From positions 1,006,208-1,070,207 of the forward strand of contig CM060203.1 of the NCBI GenBank assembly GCA_030562195.1: a DNA stretch of 64,000 nucleotides, written 5' to 3'. This stretch comes from Nipponacmea schrenckii. Taxonomy: Eukaryota; Mollusca; Gastropoda; Lottiidae. The position numbers and the translations under genes were made by a program. Of the stretch, positions 13,801 through 37,500 are shown piece after piece. The first letter of the stretch is position 1. Each line of letters starts with the position of its first letter. Below the pieces are notes generated by a model. That model did no database searches. It was not told the origin of the DNA and saw only the letters and a list, made by a program, of their open reading frames with translations.

Positions 13801-16800
13801 GTACTATAACCTGAAACCTTATTTTATTATTTCGATATTAATACCCTTGATACAACTATAGGTTGTACAGCGTTCGGGTGGATGACCTTACAAGGTAAAA
13901 AACAAGATAAAACAGATCTACACAGTAAAACAGCAGTAACTGCCAATATCAGTCGAGACCATGCTAAGGTAAGTTATGTATTTTTGTTTGTTAAACCGGA
14001 CTGATTGATTATAATACATTGTTATTAGTATGACCTGATGAATGTTTCTACACTCTGATTATGAAATGAGTAAATAAAAAAAATTAAATAAAGTGAATGG
14101 AGTTTTACGTCCTATTCTTCTGCACCTTATGAGCTAATGAAGACAAGCAATGCCATGTTGTGTGAACAGGGAGACTTTCCTACTCTTTTTGTGATTTCCA
14201 ACTGTCAAGGGATCCTTTAAAATTAAACAACCTGTAGCACTCAAAGTCTCAGTTTATTGTCCTAATCAACTAGACAATTTTCCTTGTCAGAACCTCAGAC
14301 CTGTATCACTGACACAGGAAAATTTGTTGGAAAATCCTAAAGTTCCCTTCAACCATTACCAGGATTGAACTCTGGATCTTCAGTTTAGCAAGCAAGTGTC
14401 TAACTCACAAATTGATTAATTAAGAAGTAATCTAATTTAATGTGGTGTTTTTATTAGGTGTTAAATTATGGTCGTATTTACGGAGCTGGTCAGAAATTCG
14501 CTGAGAAATTATTGATGCAGTTTAACCCTAAATTAACATCAGACGAAGCGAGGAAGAAAGCAATAAAAATGTTTATAAGTACTAAAGGAAAGCGAGAGTA
14601 AGTGAAAGTCTTGTCATTATCAGTCCAAAAAATACTCACCCTTATATTTAAAGCATTTAATGAAGTGTAATTTTTATGGTTGTATTATCACTTGAGAATG
14701 TTACCTGTATGTGTAATGTTACCTGTATGTGTAATGTTACCTGTATGTGTAATGTAATGATACCTGTATGTGTAATGTAATGTTACCTGTATGTGTAATG
14801 TAATGATACCTGTATGTGTAATGAAAGGTGTTTAAAGCAATAAATCGAAGACGATATCTATAATAATTAACGTCTCTTAAAAAATTTAATGTTGAATGTA
14901 ATGTTAAAATTGATCTGTTATAGTCCAAGGGGGGAACCATGGTATAATTTTCTGTTTTCTTAATATACGATATTGAATAATATATGATATTCTGGATGAA
15001 TTTTAATAAACACTTAAAATAAATAATTAGAGTTAAAAACACTTAGATCAAATAATTAGAGTTAAAAACACTTAATAAATAAAATAATATAGAGTTAAAA
15101 ACACTTAAAATAAATAATTAAGAGATTAAAAACACTTAAAATAAATAATTAGAGTTAAAAACACTTAAAATAAATAATAATGAGTTAAAAACACTTAAAA
15201 AAATAATAAGAGTTAAAAACACTTAAAATAAATAATAAGAGTTAAAAACACTTAAAATAAATAATTGGAGTTAAAAACACTTAAAATAAATAATAAGAGT
15301 TAAAAACACTTAAAATAAATAATTGGAATTAAAAACACTTAAAATAAATAATTAGGGTCAAAAACACTTAGAATAAATAATTGGAGTTAAAAACACTTAA
15401 AATAAATAATTGGAGTTAAAAACACTTAGAATAAATAATTGGAATTAAAAACACTTAAAATAAATAATAAGAGTTAAAAACACTTAAAATAAATAATAAG
15501 AGTTAAAAACACTTAAAATAAATATTTAGAGTACAAAACACATAGAATGAATAATTGGAATTAAAAACACTTAGAATAAATAATAAGAGTTAAGAACACT
15601 TAAAATAAATAATTGGAATTAAAAACACTTAGAACAAATAATTAGAGTTCAAAACACTTAGAATAAATAATTGGAGTTAAAAACACTTAGAATAAATGAT
15701 TAGAGTTAAAAACAATTAGAATAAATGATTAGAGTTAAAAACACTTAGAATAAATAATTAGAGTTCAAAACACTTAGAATAAATGATTAGAGATTAAAAC
15801 ACTTAGAATAAATAATTAGAGTTAAAAACACTTAAAATAAATATTTAGAGTTAAAAACATAAAACACTTGGAATAAATAATTAGAGTTAATAACACTTAA
15901 AATAAATAATTGGAGTTAATAACACTTAAAATAAATAATTGGAGTTAATAACACTTAAAATAAATGATTAGAGTTCAAAACACTTAGAATAAATGATTAG
16001 AGTTAAAAACTCTGAGAATAAATAATTGGAGTTAAAAACACTTAGAATAAATAATTAGAGTTAAAAATACTTAGAATAAATAATTGGAGTTAATAACACT
16101 TAAAATAAATAATTAGAGTTAAAAATACTTAGAATAAATAATTGGAATTAAAAACACTTAAAATAAATGTTTAGAGTTAAAAACACTTAGAATAAATAAT
16201 TGGAGTTAAAAACACTTAGAATAAATTGGAGTTAAAAACACTTAGAATAAATAATTGGGTCAAAAACACTTAGAATAAATAATTGGAGTTAAAAATACTT
16301 AGAATAAATAATTAGGGTCAAAAACACTTAGAATAAATAATTGGAGTTAAAAACACTTAAAATAAATAATTGGAGTTAAAAAACTTAGAATAAAAAATTG
16401 GAATTAAAAACACTTAGAATAAATAATTAGAGTTAAAAACACTTAAAATAAATAATTGGAATTAAAAACACTTAGAAAAATAATTGGATTAAAAACACTT
16501 AGAATAAATAATTGGAGTTAAAAACACTTAAAATAAATAATTGGAGTTAAAAACACTTAAAATAAATAATTGGAGTTAAAAACACTTAAAATAAATAATT
16601 GGAATTAAAAACATTTAAAGAATAAATAATTGGAGTTAAAAACACTTAGAATAAATAATTGGAGTTAAAAACACTTAAAATAAATAATTGGAGTTAAAAA
16701 CACTTAGAATAAATAATTGGAGTTAAAAACACTTAAAATAAATAATTGGGTTAAAAACACTTAGAATAAATAATTGGAGTTAAAAACACTTAAAATAAAT

Positions 16801-19745
16801 AATTGGAGTTAAAAACACTTAGAATAAAAAATTTGGGAAAGTTAAAAACACTTAAAATAAATAATTGGAGTTAAAATCACTTAGAATAAATAATTGGAGT
16901 TAAAAACACTTAGAATAAATAATTGGAGTTAAAAACACTTAGAATAAAAAATTGGAATTAAAAACACTTAGAATAAATAATTAGGGTCAAAAACACTTAG
17001 AATAAATAATTGGAGTTAAAAACACTTAAAATAAATAATTGGAATTAAAAACACTTAAAATAAATAATTGGAGTTAAAAACACTTAAAATAAATAATTGG
17101 AATTAAAAACACTTAGAATAAATAATTGGAGTTAAAAACACTTAAAATAAATAATTAGAGTTAAAAATACTTAGAATAAATAATTGGAATTAAAAACACT
17201 TAGAATAAAAAATTGGAATTAAAAACACTTAAAATAAATAATTAGAGTTAAAAACACTTAGAATAAATAATTAGAGTTCAAAACACTTAGAATAAATAAT
17301 TAGAGGTAATAACACTTAGAAAAAATGAATAGAGATAAAAAAAAGACCCAAAAATAACTATTGCTACTTATGGCTCAGCCTTTAATATAGAAAGTAGCTG
17401 CAAATTAATAAATTTAATTTTGTAAATTTCAGTCAGTATAGAAAATGGTTTGGAGGAAGGTAAGTACCAGTAGATTAAAAAAAAGTAAAATATTCAGAGA
17501 AGCGTTTGATAATATCACAAATATAAAGTATATGTTTTCATACAATGCATGATAATGAAATATCCTTAAGCAATACAAAAAAACCTGAAATCTGTAAAAT
17601 CAAGCATTTTTGTTACCATAGACTACTGTTTGTTTTTTTTGAAATAAAATAGAATGTGTAAAAATATCTCCATGATACCAATTCATGTTTAACAAGGAAA
17701 GAGTGTATCTATCATGTGATATTTTTTCTACAGTGAAAGTGATATGTTCAACTCTCTGGAGGCAATAGCACGGTTACCAGAACCGAAAACTCCTGTTCTT
17801 GGCTGTAGAATCAGTAAAACTTTAGAACCACAAAACGTTCTAGAAGACGTAAGTCATGCTTCATATCTTAAAAAATTCAGTTCTTCCATTTAAAATGAGG
17901 AGACCTGACTAGATCGCCTCAGGGACATGATCAATTTTAGAAATGTAAATGTTGGGAATGCATAAAAACGGATGTCAGTTGCTCTTGAGAAATTAACAGC
18001 CTTCAACAGGTGTATCAGTAGGTAAAGTAGATATTAGACTACATATTAATTAATCAGTATAATGACCAATTGAACATATGGTATTTGATAGTTTGTATTT
18101 TATTTGATAGTTTGTTTTATATTTGATAGTATATATTGAATAGTTGATAGTTTGTATTGTATTTGATAGTTTATATTATATTTGATAGTTTGTATTATAT
18201 TTGATAGTTTGTATTATATTTGATAGTATATTGTATAGTTGATAGTTTATATTGTATTTGATAGATTATCTTGTATTTGATATTTGATATTGTATTTGAT
18301 TGTTTATATTATATCTGATAGATATTTTTTTTGCATTTGATAGTTTATTTTGTATTTGATAGTATATATTGTATTTGATAGTTTATTTTGATTTTGTATT
18401 TGATAGTTTATTTTGTATTTGATAGTTTATTTTGTATTTGATAGTTTATTTTGTATTTGATAGTTTATTTTATATTTGATAGTTTATTTTGTATTTGATA
18501 GTTGATTTCGATTTGATAGTTTATTTTGTATTTGATAGTTTATTTTATTTTGTATTTGATAGTTTATTTTATTTTGTAGTTGATAGTTTATATTGTATTT
18601 GATAGTTCATGACGAGTAGAATAAACTGGGTGGTACAGAGTTCTGCGGTAGATTATCTCCATCTAATGTTGGTGTGTATGAGATGGTTGTTTGATCAGTA
18701 TAATATCAATGGTAGATTCTCTATCAGTCTTCATGATGAGGTACGGTACATGGTTTGTAATGAAGATAAATACCGAGCTGCCCTAGCACTACAGATCACC
18801 AATCTACTTACTCGTTCTATGTTTGCTTATAAACTAGACATGAATGATCTTCCACAGGTACAGTATTGATTTGTTATCTCCATTTGTAGGACATGACAGA
18901 GGCCTTGAAAATTCTAATGCTTCAACTGACTACTACAGTCTGTCCTGTAATGATACAATAAGACATATGAATGGTTGTTGGGTACATTGAATGATTGATA
19001 GTTAACAATGTTTAAACTGACAAGATTGAGCAAACAATGTAACATTGTACACAGTACAAAGTGATTCTAGAATAGTCTCTAATGATAGTATGTTTTATTT
19101 ACAGTCAGTAGCATTCTTCAGTGCTGTCGATATAGATCAATGTTTACGGAAAGAAGTTACCATGGATTGTATCACTCCATCCAATAAACATGGTTTATCT
19201 AAAGGCTATAACATACCAGCTGGTAAATATCTTATTTATTCTTGGTTTTCATTGTATCATAACTTACTGATTTTTAGAAACCTATTATAGAATTTTGATC
19301 CATTCTTTTTGGTTTGGGGATTTTTCTCCCAATTAAACATGATATTAGCTTATTTTACTTATTGAGACGTGTTCAAGTCAAAAAGGTACAACAGTGGTCC
19401 CAAGTACAGTTATAATTTTATTAACTTTAATAGCTAATTATTAGCGAAAATGTTATCAAAACATGCCCTATTGACTATTGGGTGATTTTACGGTAGTGCA
19501 GATTGTAAATCTATTAGTGCGATTAAGGGCTGAAGTTATCAGCCCGGCTGATAGCTGTACTCACAAATATATATGCTATACATAAAGTAAATAACAGAAG
19601 TTATTAATTTACAGGCATGGCATTAGATATATATCAAATATTAGAAATTACCAAAGGATCATTATTGAAGACTAACATCAAGAACAAGGAGGAGGACTCT
19701 AAGTTAGAGAACAGCTGTGATAATAACGAGACACTACAGGGATGA
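4884..19745 (+). CDS. POLG: DNA polymerase gamma catalytic subunit (mitochondrial)
   Basis: POLG replicates and proofreads mitochondrial DNA. Exons: 4884-5476, 5871-6060, 6455-6610, 6981-7124, 7518-7597, 8180-8362, 8889-9009, 9471-9568, 9842-10084, 10289-10454, 10869-10961, 11945-12102, 12234-12287, 12484-12601, 12736-12871, 13862-13968, 14458-14597, 17433-17459, 17734-17848, 18606-18857, 19105-19222, 19615-19745. All phases agree, giving 1140 residues (human about 1239). Visible motifs: exo I VFDIEC, exo [10 protein letters not shown], exo [13 protein letters not shown]; polymerase [41 protein letters not shown]; near the C-terminus ITKGS. The start at 4884 ([14 protein letters not shown]) gives an Arg/Ser-rich presequence suited to mitochondrial import; an in-frame upstream Met exists at 4797. 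About 45-50 residues found in human POLG between KGLR and GGTESEMF are absent (see findings). Confidence 0.96.
7361..7373. repeat. Poly-G run in POLG intron 4
   Basis: A run of about 13 G residues in otherwise AT-rich sequence. Confidence 0.9.
9060..9375. repeat. Minisatellite, about 15-16 bp unit, POLG intron 7
   Basis: About twenty imperfect copies of a unit like GCCATCAAAGCATTT begin 50 bp after the exon 7 donor (GTTAGT at 9010). An open frame runs from exon 7 into the first copies, but the reading fits POLG only if splicing occurs at 9009. Confidence 0.92.
11270..11420. repeat. Possible MITE fragment with inverted GCGCA/TATACATG motifs
   Basis: AGGGGGGCACACTATACATG and AAGGAGTGCGCATTATACAT repeat a common motif in POLG intron 11. 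The type resembles short dispersed elements of many invertebrate genomes; no boundaries can be set. Confidence 0.35.
13104..13124. repeat. Perfect 7-bp hairpin
   Basis: GTTGGAG and CTCCAAC flank a 7-nt loop. It is an isolated intronic palindrome of unknown role. Confidence 0.6.
13258..13752. mobile_element. MITE-like element with GC-rich terminal inverted repeats
   Basis: AAAGGGGCCCAGGCTT at about 13260 is matched in inverted orientation by AAGCCTGGGCCCCTTT at about 13733, enclosing roughly 495 bp with no open frame. It sits in POLG intron 15. The target duplication is not clear. The transposon superfamily is not assigned. Confidence 0.65.
14090..14425 (-). mobile_element. tRNA-derived SINE (family B), nearly full length
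   Basis: Read on the minus strand, a tRNA-like head with a B box (complement of CCAGGATTGAACTCTGG) leads into a core and ends with the tail CAGAAGAATAGGACGTAAAA. The same tail recurs at 4615, 6330, 38640, 46975, 51750 and 55270 in both orientations, which defines a dispersed family in this window. It lies in POLG intron 16. Confidence 0.7.
14700..14830. repeat. Short tandem repeat of an 18-23 bp unit
   Basis: About six units of TGTTACCTGTATGTGTAA, some lengthened by an extra GTAATGA, lie in POLG intron 17 ahead of the large array. Confidence 0.85.
15003..17335. repeat. Large 29-bp minisatellite, POLG intron 17
   Basis: About 80 copies of a 29-bp AT-rich unit containing GTTAAAAACACTTARAATAA run for 2.3 kb. 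Variant positions (AAAATAAA/AGAATAAA, TTGG/TTAG) are shuffled along the array, with mixed short blocks, as expected from unequal exchange. It fills most of the intron before the 27-bp exon 18. Confidence 0.95.
18075..18605. repeat. TTTGATAG minisatellite abutting POLG exon 20
   Basis: About 30 imperfect copies of a 16-17 bp unit such as TATTTGATAGTTTATTTTG end exactly at the acceptor of exon 20: the final TTTGATAG supplies the AG at 18604-18605 and the exon starts TTCATGACG. Almost every upstream unit also presents TTTGATAG. Confidence 0.92.
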
Positions 19746-21592
19746 AATGGTGGGAGAGATCAGTTGCTCTATTGGCTTGAGTGTTTAATGTCATATGATA
19801 CCCACTATAAATGTCAAGGGATGAAAAAGTTAGACTGAATAATAGAACCAGTATTAGGTGTTATAAAATTCATTCACAAAAGTATTGGCCAAGTTCACAA
19901 GAAGAGACTATGGACTTCAACATTAGAATACATCAATTTCTTAAGAAATTACTTCCTAGAGAGATTTATAAAATAAACCAATAAATCAGGGTGTTGAAGG
20001 ATGGGTTAATCTGCTATGGAGAAGAAATGTACTCCTATTTTTATTTCTTTTGTGAGCAATGATCAAAGATTCTGTATAAACATCCTAAAAATCATTCTTT
20101 ATGAAAGCATTTGACAATCATAGAGGCATTTTGTTATAGTAGGGAGACACTATGGAGAAGGGTTGTAGTTCTTTTGGTTATAGTGTTTGATTTAAGGATA
20201 TCTTGTGCCATTGACATCAGCTGTTGGTGTCTATGATTTATGCTTTTGTGTTTAATCTAGTGGCTTAAGCATGTACATGTAATAAAAAAAACACCTGATG
20301 GTGACTGAGTTTGAGAATATCTTGTGATCCAGAATCACCAACTAATTCACCAACAAGTCAACTGTTCTCATTATTCCAGTAGAATCGAATAGGTGCAGAT
20401 AATGAAGTTAAAAGTCACTGCTTGGAGCAGATAGATATACATGTATACAGTTTATCTGAATTCTAATTGATAGACTGAATTGATTTATCAGTTAATAAAA
20501 GAAATAAAGTTCTGTAAAAGGCAAAATAAATATTTTATTACGTTCGAACCATGTTATAATATATACAGTTCCACACATTATATCCTTATCACTTTCAACC
20601 TTATCTTTCTTTGAAATTCAAAGTCTCTTACTTCCTGTATCTCTTAAAGTTCTTATCACTTTTTAATGATCAATTATTTAAATATTCATCACATATTTTT
20701 CAATTTCAAGGATATCTCCACTAGACCAGATTGTAATATAGATTTTATGCAAGAAGACACAATACTTGTTACATCCAAGGAATCATATAGATATATATAA
20801 AAACGCTATTTAACAAGCTTGATAAAGAATGTTAGAAATGATAATTAAAGTAAATCACATCATGTAGTTGATGATAAAATCTATTTATCACACAACTATC
20901 ACTAAACTCATACTTCCTTGTCCCTTTTCTACATAGAGCCTTCATTTTCACATCAGCATATTTACACCTCTCTACAAAATGTCCATGTAGATAATTTTAA
21001 TACTTGGTTTAAGCCAATTTCACTACTGCAAACAAGCATTAACATAAAGCAAAGATAGTAATTCATAGAAAACAACAACAAGACTCTATCATAAGACTGT
21101 ATACACCATTATATCTTTATGAATCAATATCCAACTTATTATGGAAATGTGTCGAGTGTTTCATTTTTTCAAAATGGAGGCATATTCTGCATGGGTAGTT
21201 GTTACAGTGTATTGTCTTTGTAATCTGATATTTAAAGTTGGTTAATGGTCATCTAGCAGTTCAATGAGTTCAATAATGACGTAACATGCAGACCTCTATT
21301 TTTGTACGGTACTTATCAGACATTTTTCGGACATTAACCTATACGTAACAGATTCATGGAAGTATCTTGGAGGCATAATACTGCCGTTTTTATGAGATTT
21401 TTACAATGATTTACTCACTACACAATCAAAAAACAAGTGATTTATTTTCTTTAATTGTATGCAACTTGGACAAAATCACACATCAAAATATGCCCTATCT
21501 GTATCCACTAAGCATGAAGTTGATAAATCTAGAGGCAGAATTAAAATAGGTGTCACAGTAGCATGTTTGAAACTATTTCAGATTTTCTACTA
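19746..21592. other. POLG/MMUT tail-to-tail interval
   Basis: This 1.8-kb stretch contains both 3' UTRs. AATAAA-type signals for POLG are seen near 20505-20530 (GAAATAAAGTTCTG, AAAATAAATATTTTATT). No further coding frame with family features is visible. Confidence 0.6.
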
Positions 21593-32382
<10,790 letters not shown>

Positions 32383-34526
32383 CTTGGAATATGTTCTAGA
32401 ACTTGAACCAAATACCAATTACCATCGTCCTTGATCAAAACATCAACATTAGCTAAGGTCAAGGTCATTATTCAACACAGGCATTTATTTTACTTTTAAC
32501 TACCGAATGATTTCTTATGGGCGGTCATGTAAAACCAAAGAGTTATAGTCTATGTGTACAACAATCAAATTTCTTTCTAATCTTACAGTACGCCTACAAT
32601 TGTGCGAATCATTGCATCTTTCATCAGAGCTATTTTGACTTGAGATTTTGTGTCACAAATTTAATACTTTCTACAGTTGCGACTTATGGCAGTGGGGACC
32701 CACACTCAACTTTAACACACTCTTAACTGAGGATAATTACGTCATTTCATCTCAATCAATCACCATGTGGATTTTTAATATTTGACAACCACAGTTATAG
32801 TTCTATGATTAAACTCAACGCAATCAGAGTCAGGTGAAGTTTGTCAATTACATTTTCTGTACATTTATCAAGTCTGTTTTAAGGGATGTAACTCCATGTG
32901 TGCTAGCATAAATAGAATCTAGAATACTTCATTACTCTATGTATGAATAAAAACAATTATGTAGATTTAAAACTTTATTGTAGTGATATATTTACAGTAT
33001 AAGGTACATTGAACAGAATTAAAGGCATAGGGATATGATTATCTAACTATTCAACAGATAACCTGCATCATTAGAGGCTTATATCCCTTTACCTTCAAAA
33101 TCAGAAATTATGTAACAATTAGTTTTTACATTAACAGTCTATGTAAAGGAATTACAGAGCATTTTCCCGGTTTCCCGCAGGTCTCTATTAAAGAAATAGC
33201 ATATTGAAGTCCATTTCACTTTTGGTAAAAATTACCTGAATAGGGTAATAGTCACCTGGTGCTTGAGATATAATATTCTACAAGTCGCATAGAAACATTA
33301 TTATAATGTGAAGCACTTGTATAGGACTTGAGATATTAGACTAATATAATTTCTATATAACATTTCATGATCAGATAGGCTTTAGTATATACTGATATAT
33401 TTTAAGTTTACTCTGCCGGGCTCAAGAAGGATATAATATATATAATATAAAAAATAAATAGCACAATTGTGGTTTTGATGCAGGGCCAAACTTGATTGTT
33501 GCAATAAATATTTCTTTTGGTTTACAAGCAGTAATCAATATATCTTTCTCTTCACGGTCAGGTGATTTATCTGATCTTCTACCATATGATTGTAGCTTAA
33601 AAGTCTAGCAGCCAATATACTAGCCAATTAATTAAGAATAATGTTGGTCTTGTGAGCATTATTGGTGTGTAAACACAATAGATCACGCCACAAACATACA
33701 TAAATAACTTTATTCAGTTTGTCAGGTGTTCAATTTTGTTTACACACCAATAATGCTAAAATGACCAAGGTTTAGATCCTTGTATATATCTTAAATATAA
33801 TTTTACTGATTTACCGTTTGTATAAATTTGCCAAAAATCTATGATTGCGTCATTGTTGTACATTGCCTACGTCATGGTGTCACATGACAAACTATATTTA
33901 TCAAAAAATAAGTTGACGTTACTAGTTTATTGAAGGCAGTGATAGTAAAAATGTAAATATTGTAATATAAAGACAGTATACTCAGATGATGTCAAATATC
34001 GTCATTAACTTTAAATTATTATAATATTTAAGATGATTTAAATATAGTTTTATATAATGATATGAAATAACAATCCCATCTTTACCAAGTGATGTTACAT
34101 TTCTGATCCGGATAAATTGATCTTTAAATGACATTTAAAAGTAGATGGATACACTCCTTTCTTTAGGTTTTGCAACGTTTCAATTCACATACAGTAATCT
34201 TTATCAAGCACAAAACAATAATGATTAAGTTAAAAATTAAAGAAGGAATAGTAAATCCATAATAGTGTTTTTGTTTTAAGAATGAATGGTATTATTTGGC
34301 ACTATCTTTATTACATACAGTGCTCATAGGATGAACTGAGAACATATTTAGGAATATTTTTGGAAATGAATGATAATTTGTAGTAAAATTCTGAATAACC
34401 ACATTAACCTTCTGTAGAAATAGGTAAATTATCACTGATATCCTACTCTGCACTATTTGAACTGTTTAAGTCACCAGGTTTATTGAAAGTTTTAAATTAG
34501 CCACAAGAAACAGTTATTGATCATGT
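32383..34526. other. MMUT upstream / GARS1 downstream interval
   Basis: A 2.1-kb stretch between the MMUT start and the GARS1 stop, both on the minus strand. It contains a short MITE-like inverted repeat (33643-33769) and AT-rich sequence. No coding exon or RNA gene is evident. The open frame at 32517-32726 has no family feature. Confidence 0.55.
33643..33769. mobile_element. Small MITE-like element, about 127 bp
   Basis: GCATTATTGGTGTGTAAACA (33656-33675) and its perfect inverted copy (33737-33756) form the inner part of imperfect terminal inverted repeats that extend outward through TTGGTC. The centre has no open frame. Confidence 0.7.
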
Positions 34527-37500
34527 TCACTTAGTAGATTCTTGCCCTTCAAATATTGGGTATTGTTTTAATATATCATCCCAGCTTCTTCTTCCATCAA
34601 CTAAATCTTTCACTATCTGGGGAATTTCCTCCATCTACAATGTACAATAAAATAAAATTCATTTTAATATCATACATGTATGTCGTATTTACGTTCCCAG
34701 GCTACATTGTATATGATCAGAATTTGGTTAAATGTCAAGGACCACTCCTTGAAAGAAAAGAAATAAATTTTGTTTAAATGACTACTGCTTTTAATAACAG
34801 TTTAAAGCTTTTAATGCTATAAGCTTACAATGTTTTTAATGCTATAAGCTTACAATGTTTTTAATGCTATAAGCTTACAATGTTTTTAATGCTATAAGCT
34901 TACAATGTTTTTAATGCTATAAGCTTACAATGTTTTAATGCTATAAGCTTACAATGTTTTTAATGCTATAAGCTTACAATGTTTTTAAGGCTATAAGCTT
35001 ACAATGTTTGTAATGCTATAAGCTTTAAATGTTTAATGCTATAAGCTTACAATGTTTTTAATGCTATAAGCTTACAATGTTTTTAAGTGCTATAAGCTTA
35101 CAATGTTTTTAAGGCTATAAGCTTACAATGTTTATAATGCTATAAGCTTACAATGTTTTTAAGGCTATAAGCTTACAATGTTTAATGCTATAAGCTTACA
35201 ATGTTTGTAATGCTATAAGCTTACAATGTTTTAATGCTATAAGCTTACAATGTTTTAATGCTATAAGCTTACAATGTTTTTAAGGCTATAAGCTTACAAT
35301 GTTTTTAAGACTATAAGCTTACAATGTTTGTAATGCTATAAGCTTTAAATGTTTAATGCTATAAGCTTACAATGTTTTTACTGCTATATGCTTACAATGT
35401 TTTTAATGTATAAGCTTACAATGTTTTTAAGCTTTAAGGTTATCATATGTTTTAATGCTATAAGTTACAATTTTATAACTATAAGAAATGTTTTTACTGC
35501 TTAATCTACAATGTTTATGCTTAAGTTACAAATGTTTTAATGCTATAAGCTCAATAGTTTCTAATGCTATAAGCTTACAATAATTTGAAATAAGCTTACA
35601 ATGTTATAACTTTCAAGGTATACCATAGTTGATAATTTACTTCAAGATGTTAGTCTGTTCCAACTATATAAAAAATAAAGAAGAAATTTACCTTCTCTAT
35701 TGTTTAATGGTATCTTCTGTAAGTGACAGTAGAGGTGTACCTTTAAGTATAAGTCTATGTTAACCTTTATGCACATATGTTCTACATTTTACCAATACTT
35801 CCCCCACTATCATCAAAAACTAGATTATCATTTAAGCAGTGACTTTAAAACAACATTATAAATATATATAGTCATCAAATTCAATAAAAAAGTCTATATA
35901 GTGTAATAGTATTGAAATGAGTGGTTGTCTGATACCTCTCTAAGGGAGGTAATTCCTAATTACTTATCTTTTTGCACGATAGGTTTCTTGTTTTTTTTGT
36001 AGAATTATTTCTATTGAATAAAGAATCTAGGTTTCACCTCTTTATAACAGTACTTTATCACAGAATGTCATTTATCTAACTCTAATATCATAAATTGTGT
36101 CTATGGTGATTATTGATATAAAGAGACAGATGTAAAAAAAAACAACTTACATAATTTTTTGATATAATCATTGAACTCAACATTGTTAGTGATTGGTAAA
36201 ACAGAGCATTTATATGGAGCTATAGAGGCTGGTAGACTTATAAACTGCAATACAAACAAATTTATATCAGATTTTCAGATTTCATTCTTAAGTAAATTTG
36301 AAACATGTGAAGTGTGTAATTAAGGAAAAGAAACACATGACCAACTCCAACATAATGATTAAATCAAGAAGCCAATGAAATTAAATTTTATTTCAACATT
36401 ATGTTCTACATTTTGTAAAAAAATCGAAGATAAGCAACATGAAATTTTGTCTGGACAGTGTCTTAAATGTCGCCTTAAAAATATTCAACAGAAGCTGGTT
36501 CTTCAACATAAATAACATGTAGTATACTGATCGGACCATAAAAGCCAACAAGAAAATAAATAAAACTCACACTTCTCTGTTCATCACCTTCTCTAATCTT
36601 AAAATTATGTTCGAATAATGCATACATGATTCTACCGATTCCAAATGATGGTTCGACTACTGATGGCATGAATTCTTCAACTGGAAAAACAAATGTCATG
36701 CGTGAAATTCGGGTGAAATATTACCAGTACAGCAGCAAAAGATACGATATTGAATTGAATTATTATCTAGAAACTGAAAGAATCAAACCCTATGTTCGTC
36801 ACACAAATTTCAGACTTTCTGATCATAATAGAGTGATGAATAGGAGTTTAAAATCGACCAATAATTCCATCTTAATTCCACTTACCATGGATGGTCTTTT
36901 GATATCTTTTAACTTTTACCATTTCTGGTGTAATTTTATATTCCGTATCTTCTATTTTAATAGGTACCTCTCTACAAATAACATATATATAGTTAATATC
37001 TATTTCAAACACATTTAGAAATCAATTCTATCTATTATACATGCTCAACTTTCAGAGTCTGTGGGGACCTTTTCCACAAAATCGAGATGATATTTTGGAT
37101 AAACCATTAAAATACTGCAAACCATATTTTTTATTGTTAACTTACTTATTATTGATCAACTTTTGTTCTAAATCTTCTACCTTCTCATTGTTTAATTTGG
37201 ACAGATAATCTCCGACTAGCTTGGCGTCTTTCTTAAACGATTTCCCCAGAACTCCCATGTTGGCTTGACATTCTATAACATCTACAGTTCGGTAGAAATA
37301 TGTTAAGGAACATAGATTTCAAATGGTATCATAATTACATAAGATACTTTTTGATTATTGCTGATTCAATCTTCAAATGAAATCTTAAAACATATTATTT
37401 TAATCTGGCTTTTAATCAGTGATTTTATTATTAACCTTATAACTATGTTTTACATTTGATTTGAAATGTGTGCCACTGAGCACTGCTACATGTTTTTCAG

